7,834 bases of DNA. It comes from Oscillospiraceae bacterium. Lineage in GTDB: Bacteria > Bacillota > Clostridia > Oscillospirales > Acutalibacteraceae. Each line of letters begins with the position of its first letter. Position 1 is the stretch's first letter. Location: the NCBI GenBank assembly GCA_902796295.1, contig CADBOL010000116.1, positions 1 to 7,834 of the forward strand, given 5' to 3'. Both the position numbers and the translations under genes were made by a program. Below are positions 1 through 7,133 of the stretch, in pieces. The notes under the pieces were generated by a model that searched no databases, was not told the DNA's origin, and worked only from the letters and a program-made list of their open reading frames with translations.

Positions 1-806
1 AGGAACCAGGTGTCGGCCTTTGTGCCGGCGAGTCTTGTGCAGTGGATTCTCGACTGCTGACCCGCGCCCACACCGATTGCCTGGCCGTCAACCGCGTAGC
101 ATACGGAGTTTGACTGTGTGTATTTGAGGGTGATGAGAGAAATGATAAGGTCTCTCTTTGCGCTGTCGGGAAGATTTTTATTCTCGGTGACTATGTCGGA
201 AAGGAGCGCCTCGTTGATTTCAAAGTTGTTTCTGCCCTGCTCAAAGGTTATGCCGTAAACCTGCTTGCGCTCGATGGGGTCGGGAACATAGTTTTCATCT
301 ATTTTCACAATGTTGTAATTGCCTTTTCTCTTGGTCTTGAGTATCTCGAGTGCTTCGGGCTCATAGCCGGGAGCGATAACGCCGTCGGATACTTCTCTCT
401 TGATGAGCTTCGCGGTTGTCACGTCGCAGACATCGGAGAGAGCGACCCAGTCGCCGAATGAGCACATTCTGTCGGTGCCTCTCGCTCTCGCGTAAGCGCA
501 GGCGAGGGGTGAAGCGTCGAGCTCGGGAATATCGTCAACGAAGCAGGCCTTCTTGAGGGTATCCGAAAGAGGAATGCCTACAGCCGCTGAAGTGGGGCTG
601 ACATGCTTGAATGATGTTACGGCGGGAAGACCGAGAGCCTCTTTGAGCTCCTTTACAAGCTGCCATGAATTGAAAGCATCGAGGAAATTGATGTAACCGG
701 GTCTTCCGGAGAGTATTTCAATGGGAAGGTCGCTTCCGTCGGCCATGAATATTTTTGAAGGTTTCTGATTGGGGTTGCAGCCGTATTTGAGTTCGAATTC
801 TTTCAT
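1..806 (-). CDS. purH: Free-standing AICAR formyltransferase (PurH C-terminal domain only), C-terminus cut by window edge
   Basis: Transfers a formyl group from 10-formyl-THF to AICAR (ZMP), giving FAICAR, the penultimate step of IMP synthesis. The frame starts at ATG 806 after AGGAG and stays open for 268 codons to the window edge, so the 3' end is missing. The protein begins directly with the AICAR formyltransferase fold (YGCNPNQ at residues 8-14), so the N-terminal IMP cyclohydrolase domain of normal PurH is absent. The Lys-His pair of the active site is K67-H68 in SFKHVSP; other family blocks are [10 protein letters not shown] (105-114), VALSDVCDV (121-129), and SNSVCYA followed by GAGQQSRIH (232-255). 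Many blocks match human ATIC as I recall it, more closely than E. coli PurH. It lies 11 nt after purO, which supplies the missing cyclohydrolase. Archaeal literature calls such stand-alone proteins PurV. Function is well supported; the symbol is a matter of convention. Confidence 0.95.
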   Translation of the reverse strand, partial: MKEFELKYGCNPNQKPSKIFMADGSDLPIEILSGRPGYINFLDAFNSWQLVKELKEALGLPAVTSFKHVSPTSAAVGIPLSDTLKKACFVDDIPELDASPLACAYARARGTDRMCSFGDWVALSDVCDVTTAKLIKREVSDGVIAPGYEPEALEILKTKRKGNYNIVKIDENYVPDPIERKQVYGITFEQGRNNFEINEALLSDIVTENKNLPDSAKRDLIISLITLKYTQSNSVCYAVDGQAIGVGAGQQSRIHCTRLAGTKADTWF

Positions 807-817
807 TTTAATTCTCC

Positions 818-1534
818 TTAATTATATTTGTTTACAAGTCTGTTGTCTGCCTTGCCTGTCTCGAGGTCAATGTATCTCACATAGAGAGATATCTTGTTAT
901 CCTCATTGAGAGCGTCCCAGAGTTTGCCGGTGAATTCATCGATATCATCGGGAATTTCAACTCTCTCGGGCTCTCCCTGGAATGTGGGGATGGGATTGCC
1001 GTCGCAGACATAGGTGTGAACGAAATGACCGAGACCCGCCATCGAGGGGTAGGAGAACGTGTATCTGTTGCAGGCGGTGCCGTCGGCGTCGGCGCTCTTG
1101 AGTATGCTCATATCATAGGAAAAATCTTTCCCGAGATAGAGTGCGGCGCTGATTCTCGGAGTGTAGTTCGGCTTGTCGGGCTCAAACTCTCTTGCAGTGA
1201 GAGCTTCGCTGAAGGAGATGCCCTTCTCAAAACCTTCGTAGATTGTGTCTGTCTGATCGCCGTTTGTGACGATGAGTTTATCCGCATACTGTCTGATTGC
1301 CGCGTAGATAATCAGGCTCGGATCCTCAACTTTTGATGCGTCAAACGGCTCTGTGAATACTTCGCCGTTCTTTTCGGTGAAGATTCTGTTTCTGCTGTTT
1401 GCGCTTCTGCCCATAATGAAATAGGCCGCCACGGCTTTTTTGCCGTCTTTTGACTTGCCCGCGACAATTCCTCTGCCTACATAGGAATTGTCTCTGATGA
1501 GCTCGCCGATGTCATTGATTTTGTAAATGTCCAT
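818..1534 (-). CDS. purO: IMP cyclohydrolase, PurO (archaeal-type) family
   Basis: Closes the ring of FAICAR to make IMP, the last step of the pathway. The 238-residue protein resembles the IMP_cyclohyd family first described in methanogens (PurO) and is unrelated in fold to the PurH N-terminal domain. Visible family blocks are GRGIVAG (20-26), GRSANSRNR (42-50), VTNGDQTDT (89-97) and YTPRISA (124-130). The start at ATG 1534 is chosen because it follows GGAGGG at good spacing and begins right at the conserved N-terminus; a longer reading frame to 1714 would overlap purN by over 100 bases and adds 60 residues of non-family sequence. It is the partner of the downstream AICAR formyltransferase: together they replace bifunctional PurH. 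No signal peptide or membrane segment, so cytoplasmic. Confidence 0.93.
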   Translation of the reverse strand: MDIYKINDIGELIRDNSYVGRGIVAGKSKDGKKAVAAYFIMGRSANSRNRIFTEKNGEVFTEPFDASKVEDPSLIIYAAIRQYADKLIVTNGDQTDTIYEGFEKGISFSEALTAREFEPDKPNYTPRISAALYLGKDFSYDMSILKSADADGTACNRYTFSYPSMAGLGHFVHTYVCDGNPIPTFQGEPERVEIPDDIDEFTGKLWDALNEDNKISLYVRYIDLETGKADNRLVNKYN

Positions 1535-1598
1535 AGTTTGCCCTCCACTGTATGTTAATATTTTTTTCGTGAATTGAGTGCTTTCGCGCCGGCGGTGC
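1535..1598 (-). other. 64-nt purN-purO spacer, largest gap within the operon
   Basis: All other junctions in the operon are overlaps or gaps of at most 11 nt. The spacer holds a short GC-rich segment (GCCGGC at its purN end), an A-rich stretch and the purO ribosome binding site. I see no convincing sigma-A promoter and no stem followed by a U-tract, so transcription probably reads through. Confidence 0.5.
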
Positions 1599-2207
1599 CT
1601 ACTCCGTGATTCCGGCGCAGATAAGCTCGGTTGCCGCGGGGAGTATTTTCCACTCCGCCTGCTCCATGACACGCCTTTGAAGTATCTCGGGTGTGTCGCC
1701 GTCGAGCACTTCAACGGCCTTCTGCATTATTATTTTGCCGCCGTCGGGTATCTCGTTTACGAAATGAACGGTGGCTCCCGTCACCTTGACTCCCTTGCTG
1801 AGCGCGGCTTCGTGGACTCTCAGCCCGTAGAAGCCCTCTCCGCAGAATGAGGGGATAAGCGAGGGGTGAACGTTTATAATCCTGTCTTTGAATGTGTTTG
1901 TGAAGTTTTCGCTCAGTATGCTCATGAAACCGGCGAGTACTATCAGGTCAATGCCGTTTTCCCTGAGCGTGTCGATTATCTTCTGCTCAAACTCGCTCTG
2001 ACCGGAGCATTCCTTTTTGAGTATCACGGCCGTTTTTATTCCGTTATTCTCTGCTCTTGTCAGAGCGTAAGCGCTTGAGTTGTTTGAAACTACAAGTTTT
2101 ATCCTGCCGGATTTTATTATTCCGCTTTTCTGCGCGTCAATCAGCGCCTGTAAATTTGTGCCGCCGCCCGATACAAGCACGGCGATATCGGCTTTGTTTT
2201 CAGTCAT
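1599..2207 (-). CDS. purN: Phosphoribosylglycinamide formyltransferase (GAR transformylase 1)
   Basis: Uses 10-formyl-THF to formylate GAR to FGAR, step three of IMP synthesis. The 202-residue protein has the usual PurN length and order: VLVSGGGTNLQAL near the N-terminus (phosphate-binding loop), LAGFMSILS (91-99), INVHPSLIPS (111-120) with the catalytic Asn112 and His114, and VHFVNEIPDGG (147-157) in which Asp155 matches the catalytic Asp of E. coli PurN. ATG 2207 is chosen over an upstream TTG at 2225 because GGAGG sits about nine bases upstream of it and the TTG start would lie on that site. The start overlaps the end of the FNT-channel gene by 8 nt, implying coupled translation. It is one of the two folate-dependent enzymes of this operon. 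Confidence 0.97.
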   Translation of the reverse strand: MTENKADIAVLVSGGGTNLQALIDAQKSGIIKSGRIKLVVSNNSSAYALTRAENNGIKTAVILKKECSGQSEFEQKIIDTLRENGIDLIVLAGFMSILSENFTNTFKDRIINVHPSLIPSFCGEGFYGLRVHEAALSKGVKVTGATVHFVNEIPDGGKIIMQKAVEVLDGDTPEILQRRVMEQAEWKILPAATELICAGITE

Positions 2208-2814
2208 TTTTCTTTTCCTCCGCAAGGAGAGTGAAGAGACACATGATAACCGCGCCGACGGCGTTGCCGAGGATTACCGTCCAGATAAACCCGAATGCCT
2301 TGAGTGATACTATGCCCGAAGCGGCAAAGTAAAACATGTCGGCGATTGAGTGCTCAAATCCGCTGAGAATGAAAACGGGGATGCAGAAGAGAATTCCGAG
2401 CGGTGTCTTTTTGTCTCTGTAAATGCTCACGGCTAAGTACATAAGCACGCCGCACATGATACCTTTTATAAGCACCTGGGGGAATGAAAGCGCGAGTTTG
2501 TTATTGCACATATTGAGAGCCGTCTCTTTGAGAGCGGGGTTCATGAAAGCGATTGCCCTGCCGAGCGCCGAGGTGCCGATGACGTTTCCGAGAAGGCCGA
2601 GCAGCAATACCGAAAACTCATCTTTGCCGTGCTTTTCGGGCAGATATCCGACCTTGCCCGTAAAAAGGGAATAGCCCTTGTAGCAGATGCAGAGCAGCGC
2701 CACGCTGAACATTACCGCGCCCACATATTTATTGTCGCAGGCGAGAAAGACGGTGCCGCCGATTGAAATCAGTATGCCTGCGCTTATACCGTTGATTATT
2801 CTTTTTATCAGCAT
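2200..2814 (-). CDS. Formate/nitrite transporter (FNT) family channel, compact form
   Basis: A hydrophobic 204-residue protein with about six membrane segments (roughly 8-26, 30-48, 67-91, 113-132, 139-170, 174-197). Family marks: a TM1 block [11 protein letters not shown] (9-19), LFTGKVGYL (50-58) where FocA has its omega loop, LLGNVIG (74-80), [11 protein letters not shown] (151-161) with the central pore His155, and LGNAVGA (182-188) in the last helix. Lys106 aligns with the conserved vestibule Lys of FocA. It is shorter than FocA (about 285 residues) mainly through short tails and loops, so it looks complete rather than truncated. The conserved Asn of FocA TM4 (Asn172) seems replaced by Gly122, so the substrate is unsettled: formate, nitrite, hydrosulfide or another small anion. 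It overlaps purM by 7 nt and purN by 8 nt, so it is translated as part of the purine operon; formate is the substrate that best fits the context (inference). Confidence 0.86.
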   Translation of the reverse strand: MLIKRIINGISAGILISIGGTVFLACDNKYVGAVMFSVALLCICYKGYSLFTGKVGYLPEKHGKDEFSVLLLGLLGNVIGTSALGRAIAFMNPALKETALNMCNNKLALSFPQVLIKGIMCGVLMYLAVSIYRDKKTPLGILFCIPVFILSGFEHSIADMFYFAASGIVSLKAFGFIWTVILGNAVGAVIMCLFTLLAEEKKND

Positions 2815-3851
2815 AATTCTATCCTGCTTTCGGATTCGTGTATTTCGCCGATTATGTAAGCGTCCTCACCGTTTGCCTTGAGTATTTCAATTGCTCTGTC
2901 AGCGTCTTCCGCCGAAACAACGAGGCTCATGCCGACGCCCATGTTGTAGGTGTTAAACATATCTCTCTCGCTGATTCCGCCGGTCTTTGCCAGAAGCTCA
3001 AATATCGGAAGCACTCTTATATCGGCTTTGTTGATATATGCGCCGAGCCCTTCGGGAATGCTTCTCGGGATATTCTCATAGAATCCGCCGCCCGTAATAT
3101 GGGAAATGCCTTTTACCGTGACTTCATTAATAAGAGCAAGCACGGGTTTTACATAAATCTTTGTGGGAGTGAGAAGCGTTTCGCCGAGCGATTTTCCTCC
3201 GAGCTCCGCCACGGGTGATTTGATATCGGCGTTTTCCACGTCAAATACTTTTCTGACAAGCGAGAAGCCGTTTGAGTGTACTCCGCTCGAGGGAAGAGCG
3301 ATGATGACGTCGCCGGGGCGCATTTTTGAATGGTCGATCATTTTGTCTTTGTCGATAATTCCCGTGCAGTAGCCCGCGAGGTCGTATTCATCCTCGGGAT
3401 AAAAGCCGGGCATCTCGGCGGTCTCTCCGCCTATGAGCGCGGCGCCGGACTGAATGCAGCCTTCGCAGACGCCCTTGACGATATCGGCTATCTTTTCCGG
3501 ATAGTTTTTGCCGCAGGCGATGTAATCGAGGAAGAAGAGCGGTTTCGCGCCGCTGCAGATAATATCGTTGACGCACATGGCAACGCAGTCAATACCTACC
3601 GTGTCGTGCTTATCCATGAGAAAAGCTATTTTAAGCTTTGTGCCCACGCCGTCCGTGCCGCCTACAAGCACAGGCTTTGACATTCCGGTCAAGTCGAGCT
3701 CAAACGTTCCGCCGAAACCGCCGATATCGGTGCTCGCTCCGGGGACTGCCGTTTTCGCGATATGAGCCTTCATAAGCTCAACTGCTCTGTATCCGGCTGT
3801 GATATCAACGCCGGCGGAAGCATAACTGTCGGATTTTGAATTAAGGTTCAT
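2808..3851 (-). CDS. purM: Phosphoribosylformylglycinamidine cyclo-ligase (AIR synthetase)
   Basis: ATP-dependent ring closure of FGAM to AIR, step five of the pathway, in the cytoplasm. The 347-residue protein has the standard PurM length. Blocks seen: [10 protein letters not shown] (11-20), [10 protein letters not shown] (65-74, the AIR-synthase signature), [10 protein letters not shown] (88-97), [10 protein letters not shown] (141-150) and, in the C-terminal half, the [12 protein letters not shown] and [11 protein letters not shown] blocks. ATG 3851 is preferred to upstream starts inside purF because it directly precedes the conserved N-terminus and follows a GGAAAGGAA ribosome binding site. 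The start lies 4 nt after the purF-like stop, and the stop overlaps the FNT gene as ATGCTGA. It makes the AIR that PurE carboxylates, though no purK is visible in this window. Confidence 0.98.
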   Translation of the reverse strand: MNLNSKSDSYASAGVDITAGYRAVELMKAHIAKTAVPGASTDIGGFGGTFELDLTGMSKPVLVGGTDGVGTKLKIAFLMDKHDTVGIDCVAMCVNDIICSGAKPLFFLDYIACGKNYPEKIADIVKGVCEGCIQSGAALIGGETAEMPGFYPEDEYDLAGYCTGIIDKDKMIDHSKMRPGDVIIALPSSGVHSNGFSLVRKVFDVENADIKSPVAELGGKSLGETLLTPTKIYVKPVLALINEVTVKGISHITGGGFYENIPRSIPEGLGAYINKADIRVLPIFELLAKTGGISERDMFNTYNMGVGMSLVVSAEDADRAIEILKANGEDAYIIGEIHESESRIELC

Positions 3852-3855
3852 GTTA

Positions 3856-5280
3856 TTATTCCTTTCCGTTCCAGCAATATGTGCACAGCTCGCATTCATC
3901 TATGCCGATTGCTTCGATTATTCCTTCAAGAGTCTGGAATTCAAGAGAGGAGAAATTGAATTTTTTGCATATCGTTTCTCTGAGTGCTTTGCCTCTCTCT
4001 GTGCTGCCGTCTGAGTATTCGTCGATATATTTTAAGCCCTCTTCGCCCTCGAGCTCAACTATGACTCTTCTGGCTATTAATTCCATGTCGCTGGTCGATC
4101 TTGAGAAGTTGAGATATTTGCAGCCGAACATTATCGGCGGGCAGGCAGAGCGCATGTGAACCGATTTGGCTCCGTTTCCGTAAAGGAACTCGACGGTTTC
4201 CTTGAGCTGGGTGCCTCTGACGATGGAGTCATCGACAAAGAGCAGATTCTTATCTTTAATAAGGTCAAGCACGGGCACCTGCTTCATCTTGGCAATCTTG
4301 TTTCTCTCCGACTGTACGGTGGGGGTGAAGCTCCTTGCCCATGTCGGTGTGTATTTGATGAATGCCCTTGCGAACGGGATGTGAGCGCTGTTTGAGTAGC
4401 CTATGGCGTGAGCCGTGCCCGAATCGGGAACTCCGCCGACATAATCAATCTCTTTGGTGCATTCCAGATCTTTATCTGCCCTCGCCATTATCGCTCCGTT
4501 GCGGTTTCTCATTATTTCAACATTCACACCCTCATAGGTTGAGGTCGGATAGCCGTAATAGCTCCACAGGAAGGCACAGATTCTCTTCTTTTTGCCGGGA
4601 GGCGAGAGCTGAACGACCGATTCCGGAGAAATCTCGACTATTTCGCCGGGCCCGAGCTCTCTCTCATATTCATAACCGAGTTTCTGACAGGCGAAGGATT
4701 CAAAAGTGACAGCGTAACCGTCTTCTCTTTTGCCGATTATTACCGGAAGCCTTCCGTACAAGTCTCTCGCGGCGATAATATTGCCGTTATCTTTCAGGAC
4801 GAGAATCGAAGCGGTACCGACAATTGATTTCTGAGCAAATCTGAGTCCTTCGGTGAAATCGCTCTTTTGATTGATAAGCGCAGCGACAAGCTCGGTGCAG
4901 TTAATATTGCTGCTTGTCATCGCGTTGAAGTGGCCGCCGCTGAATGAGAGGAATCTGTCGATAAGCTCTTCTTTATTGTTTATCACGCCTACAATGCAGA
5001 TGGCGTAGTTTCCGAGATTGGAACGGATCAGCAGGGGCTGCGGGTCTGTGTCGCTGATACAGCCTATCGCCGATGTGCCGTTCATGTCGGTGAAAATCTT
5101 TTCGAATTTTGTCCTGAAAGGGGAGTTTGAAATGTTGTGAATCTCCCTCTGAAGACCTATTTCACCGTCATAGGCGGCGACTCCGCCGCTGCGTGTGCCG
5201 AGGTGTGAATGATAGTCAGTGCCGAAGAAAACGTCGCTGAGACAGTCGTTTTTTGATGCTACTCCGAAAAATCCGCCCAT
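3856..5280 (-). CDS. purF: PurF-like amidophosphoribosyltransferase with a dismantled glutaminase site
   Basis: Homologue of the enzyme that makes phosphoribosylamine from PRPP and glutamine. The C-terminal phosphoribosyltransferase half looks intact: GGVPDSG (282-288), the PRPP loop [10 protein letters not shown] (348-357) and the following [13 protein letters not shown] block. Cysteines matching the 4Fe-4S ligands of Bacillus subtilis PurF are kept: Cys235 (RIC), Cys387 (FGC) and the ECELCTYC cluster at 462-469. The N-terminal class II glutaminase half is altered: the protein starts MGGFFGV, where active enzymes have CGVFGV with Cys as the nucleophile; the glutamine-binding GHVRYAT block is missing (AIGCIS at 71-76); the oxyanion HNGN reads IVGV (96-99); and the SDTE block reads SSNINCTE (123-130). 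ATG 5280 overlaps the purE stop by one base after AAGGAGG, so a missed upstream Cys start is unlikely. It probably uses free ammonia, receives it from a partner, or has another role; a second, normal PurF may exist elsewhere. Confidence 0.9.
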   Translation of the reverse strand: MGGFFGVASKNDCLSDVFFGTDYHSHLGTRSGGVAAYDGEIGLQREIHNISNSPFRTKFEKIFTDMNGTSAIGCISDTDPQPLLIRSNLGNYAICIVGVINNKEELIDRFLSFSGGHFNAMTSSNINCTELVAALINQKSDFTEGLRFAQKSIVGTASILVLKDNGNIIAARDLYGRLPVIIGKREDGYAVTFESFACQKLGYEYERELGPGEIVEISPESVVQLSPPGKKKRICAFLWSYYGYPTSTYEGVNVEIMRNRNGAIMARADKDLECTKEIDYVGGVPDSGTAHAIGYSNSAHIPFARAFIKYTPTWARSFTPTVQSERNKIAKMKQVPVLDLIKDKNLLFVDDSIVRGTQLKETVEFLYGNGAKSVHMRSACPPIMFGCKYLNFSRSTSDMELIARRVIVELEGEEGLKYIDEYSDGSTERGKALRETICKKFNFSSLEFQTLEGIIEAIGIDECELCTYCWNGKE

Positions 5281-5783
5281 CAGTTATTATCCTCCTTGAG
5301 TCTGTCCATAACAGCGCTGTCTTTTGCGAGAACAGCCGCCGAATCTTTTTCTCTTTTTGCTTCAAGTTTGCCTCTCAGCTCCGGGTCTTCCACCGCCAGT
5401 ATCTGAGCGCAAAGTAAAGCGGCATTAACCCCTCCGTTAATTGCAACCGTTGCTACGGGAATTCCCGAGGGCATCTGTACGGTTGACAGGAGTGCGTCAA
5501 TGCCGTCTAAAGTTGTGGATTTACAGGGTATGCCTATGACAGGTAAAACCGTATTGGCTGCAATGGCTCCCGCAAGATGAGCCGCCATTCCCGCGGCCGC
5601 AATGATGGCGCCGAAGCCGTTATCTGCCGCGCCGAGCGCAAAGTCTCTTGCCTGCTCCGGGGTCCTGTGTGCTGAGTAGATATGGACCTCGTAGGGTATG
5701 CCGAAGCTGTCAAGTGTGTCTGTTGCTTTTCTGATGACAGGCAGATCGCTGTCGCTGCCCATCACGATGCCTACTTTTTTCAT
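5280..5783 (-). CDS. purE: 5-(carboxyamino)imidazole ribonucleotide mutase (class I PurE)
   Basis: Catalyses N5-CAIR to CAIR, step six of the pathway. The 167-residue protein has the class I length and motifs: MGSDSDLPV (8-16), the active-site segment YSAHRTPEQ (36-44) with His39, [11 protein letters not shown] (62-72) and [18 protein letters not shown] (98-115). These match class I (bacterial/plant) rather than the AIR-carboxylase class II. ATG 5783 follows GGAGG. It is the first gene of the operon, directly behind the ZTP riboswitch and its terminator, and its stop codon overlaps the purF-like start (TGATG). Class I PurE normally works with PurK; no purK is in the window, so it must be elsewhere or the step is fed by unassisted CO2 addition to AIR (inference). 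Confidence 0.98.
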   Translation of the reverse strand: MKKVGIVMGSDSDLPVIRKATDTLDSFGIPYEVHIYSAHRTPEQARDFALGAADNGFGAIIAAAGMAAHLAGAIAANTVLPVIGIPCKSTTLDGIDALLSTVQMPSGIPVATVAINGGVNAALLCAQILAVEDPELRGKLEAKREKDSAAVLAKDSAVMDRLKEDNN

Positions 5784-5796
5784 GACGCACCTCCGA

Positions 5797-5846
5797 AAAA
5801 TAAAAAATTAAAAAGGGTGCACTTGCTCCTTGAAGTAAGTGCGCCC
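5797..5846 (-). terminator. Intrinsic terminator acting as the riboswitch expression platform
   Basis: On the minus strand, GGGCGCACTTACTT pairs with GAGCAAGTGCACCC around a 4-nt loop (stem arms 5833-5846 and 5815-5828, two mismatches), followed by a U-rich tract over 5814-5797. It sits between the riboswitch and the purE ribosome binding site. Its upstream arm begins with the GGGC of the conserved riboswitch 3' strand (5843-5846), so aptamer folding and terminator formation exclude each other. Ligand binding should therefore allow read-through into purE. Confidence 0.88.
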
Positions 5847-5960
5847 AGACGGTCGGCTTGAAAGGCGGAAATCCGCTCTCTCTTACGGCTTCACAGTGGT
5901 GCTCCACTCGGAAAACGCGCCGGTGAAAAGCGCGGTTTCGCTCCCGTCAGTCGCCGTAAA
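5843..5960 (-). ncRNA. ZTP/ZMP riboswitch (pfl motif)
   Basis: Senses ZMP/ZTP, the purine intermediate that builds up when 10-formyl-THF is short. On the minus strand, TTACGGC (5959-5953) pairs with GCCGTAA (5889-5883), a perfect 7-bp P1 stem. Inside it are the conserved GGCGACTGACGG strand, a variable hairpin closed by CGCGC/GCGCG, and GAGTGGAGCACCACTGTGAA, matching the GUGG..CCAC..GGAG conserved part. A short linker hairpin (GCGG/CCGC) follows, then the second conserved domain GCCGACCGTCTGGGC (5857-5843), close to the family consensus GCCGnCCGCCUGGGC. The architecture, the consensus blocks, and the position before a purine operon with two formyltransferases all agree. It is expected to be an ON switch through the adjoining terminator. 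Identified by eye from the motif; not scored with a covariance model. Confidence 0.9.
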
Positions 5961-5978
5961 AGTTACCTTACATTTAAA

Positions 5979-6007
5979 AGTATAACAAAGAGAAAATTCA
6001 AAGTCAA
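5979..6007 (-). promoter_or_regulatory. Sigma-A promoter of the purine operon
   Basis: The minus strand carries TTGACT (6007-6002), a 17-nt spacer and TATACT (5984-5979). TGT directly before the -10 gives an extended -10. Transcription should start near 5972, leaving a leader of about 190 nt that contains the whole riboswitch and terminator. No PurR-type PurBox pair was seen beside it. Confidence 0.85.
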
Positions 6008-6101
6008 GGCAGGAATTATTTTCTGTTTTTTGCACAAAGTTAATAAGCTTATAACGTGAATATTGATACAATTTTTTATACTGATATTCTTTATAAAAGT
6101 G

Positions 6102-6130
6102 TTTACTTTTTTCTTAACGGAGTATATAAT
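6102..6130 (+). promoter_or_regulatory. Sigma-A promoter of manA
   Basis: TTTACT (6102-6107), a 17-nt spacer and a perfect TATAAT (6125-6130). Transcription should start near 6137, giving an untranslated leader of about 40 nt before the manA ATG. It diverges from the purine promoter; the two -35 boxes lie about 95 bases apart in AT-rich DNA. Confidence 0.8.
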
Positions 6131-6176
6131 AAAATGGGTATTTTTGCGGAGAAAAATTCTGAACCCGGAGGCGCTT

Positions 6177-7130
6177 ATGTCACAGTATATTCTCAGACTC
6201 AAGCCCTATATTTCAGAGACGATATGGGGCGGCAGAAAACTTATAGATGACTTCGGTATTGAAACCGAAAAATCAAACGCGGCGGAAGGCTGGATGCTCT
6301 CCTGCCTCGATATGGGGCCGAGCATTGTAGCAGACGGAGAATACGCGGGCAAGACACTCCCGCAGGTCATTGGAACCGATCCGCTCTGGTGCGGCGAAAA
6401 TATAAAAAAATACAGCGAATTTCCCGTGCTGATTAAATTTATCGACGCCATGGACGATTTATCCGTGCAGGTGCATCCCACCAAGGAATACTGCGAAAAA
6501 ACAGGCAGAGGCAGAAGCAAGACCGAATGCTGGTATATCATAGACTGCGAGGAGGATGCCTCGCTTCTGCTCGGCTTCAATGAGGAGATTTCAAAGGAAA
6601 AATTCAGATCCTCCGTTGAAGACGGCAGCCTGCTCGAAAATGTCAGCAGGATTAAAGTTAAGCCCGGCGATTTCTTCTTTATTGATGCGGGTACTCTTCA
6701 CGCCATCTGCAAGGGCGTACTGCTCGCCGAGGTGCAGGAGAGCAGCAACACAACCTACCGCATTTTTGATTACAACAGAGTCGGTAAAGACGGCAATAAG
6801 CGCGAGCTTCATGTAGCCGATGCAGTTGAGGTTACAAAGACTGTCCCATATGAAGGAAAATTCAAAAAGGGTGAAAATAAACCGAATGAGAAAAATCTGC
6901 TCGTTTCCTGCGATTTATTCAGTGTATGGAATTATACCGTGAGCGGAGAGTTTACGGATACCTGTGATTCATCATCGTTTGTTTCTCTCCTTGTTATGAG
7001 CGGAAAAGGCACTCTTCGCTGTAACGGAGAATGTGTTGAAATCGCAAAGGGAGACAGCCTGTTTATCCCCGCCGGATTCGGTGAATACAACGTCGAAGGT
7101 AATACGGAAATACTCGAAACGAGAATCTGA
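6177..7130 (+). CDS. manA: Mannose-6-phosphate isomerase, class I (short bacterial type)
   Basis: Interconverts mannose 6-phosphate and fructose 6-phosphate, feeding mannose into glycolysis or GDP-mannose synthesis; zinc-dependent cupin enzyme of the cytoplasm. The 317-residue length matches the short Bacillus-type ManA (about 315). Seen: ETIWGGRKL (14-22), LSVQVHP (95-101) with metal ligand His100 and Gln98, KTECWYI with Glu118, DAGTLHAI (170-177) with His175, and TYRIFDYNR (193-201) with the catalytic Arg195. ATG 6177 is chosen because GGAGG sits five bases upstream and the conserved N-terminus begins there. A TTG start at 6063 would add 38 residues encoded by the promoter region and is rejected. 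It is transcribed away from the purine operon and followed 3 nt later by an ABC-F gene, so the two are probably cotranscribed. Confidence 0.95.
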   Translation: MSQYILRLKPYISETIWGGRKLIDDFGIETEKSNAAEGWMLSCLDMGPSIVADGEYAGKTLPQVIGTDPLWCGENIKKYSEFPVLIKFIDAMDDLSVQVHPTKEYCEKTGRGRSKTECWYIIDCEEDASLLLGFNEEISKEKFRSSVEDGSLLENVSRIKVKPGDFFFIDAGTLHAICKGVLLAEVQESSNTTYRIFDYNRVGKDGNKRELHVADAVEVTKTVPYEGKFKKGENKPNEKNLLVSCDLFSVWNYTVSGEFTDTCDSSSFVSLLVMSGKGTLRCNGECVEIAKGDSLFIPAGFGEYNVEGNTEILETRI

Positions 7131-7133
7131 TTT

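Noticed and set aside
1535..1714. N-terminal 60-residue extension of purO starting at 1714
   Set aside because: It overlaps purN in another frame, lacks family similarity, and ATG 1534 has its own GGAGGG site at the start of the conserved domain.
2200..2814. FNT gene as a truncated pseudogene because it is only 204 codons
   Set aside because: Blocks from the first to the sixth membrane segment are all present, and it starts and stops in tidy overlap with both neighbours.
3330..3680. Plus-strand ORF of 116 codons opposite purM
   Set aside because: It is the antisense shadow of purM codons, with no ribosome binding site and no recognisable protein features.
5784..6060. Guanine riboswitch or PurR PurBox control of the purine operon
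   Set aside because: No three-way-junction purine aptamer core and no paired CCGAA-type boxes were found; the leader fits the ZTP motif instead.
5710..6071. Minus-strand ORFs of 62 and 65 codons in the purE leader as possible leader peptides
   Set aside because: They run through the conserved riboswitch and promoter sequence, lack ribosome binding sites, and show no peptide feature.
6063..6097. Second promoter upstream of manA using TTGATA at 6063
   Set aside because: The possible -10 boxes lie 9 or 23 bases away, outside the usual 16-18 spacing; the 6102-6130 promoter is far better.
6063..6176. Hydrophobic N-terminal extension of ManA from a TTG at 6063, resembling a membrane anchor
   Set aside because: This stretch contains the TATAAT promoter, has no ribosome binding site at the TTG, and ManA is cytoplasmic with a conserved start at 6177.
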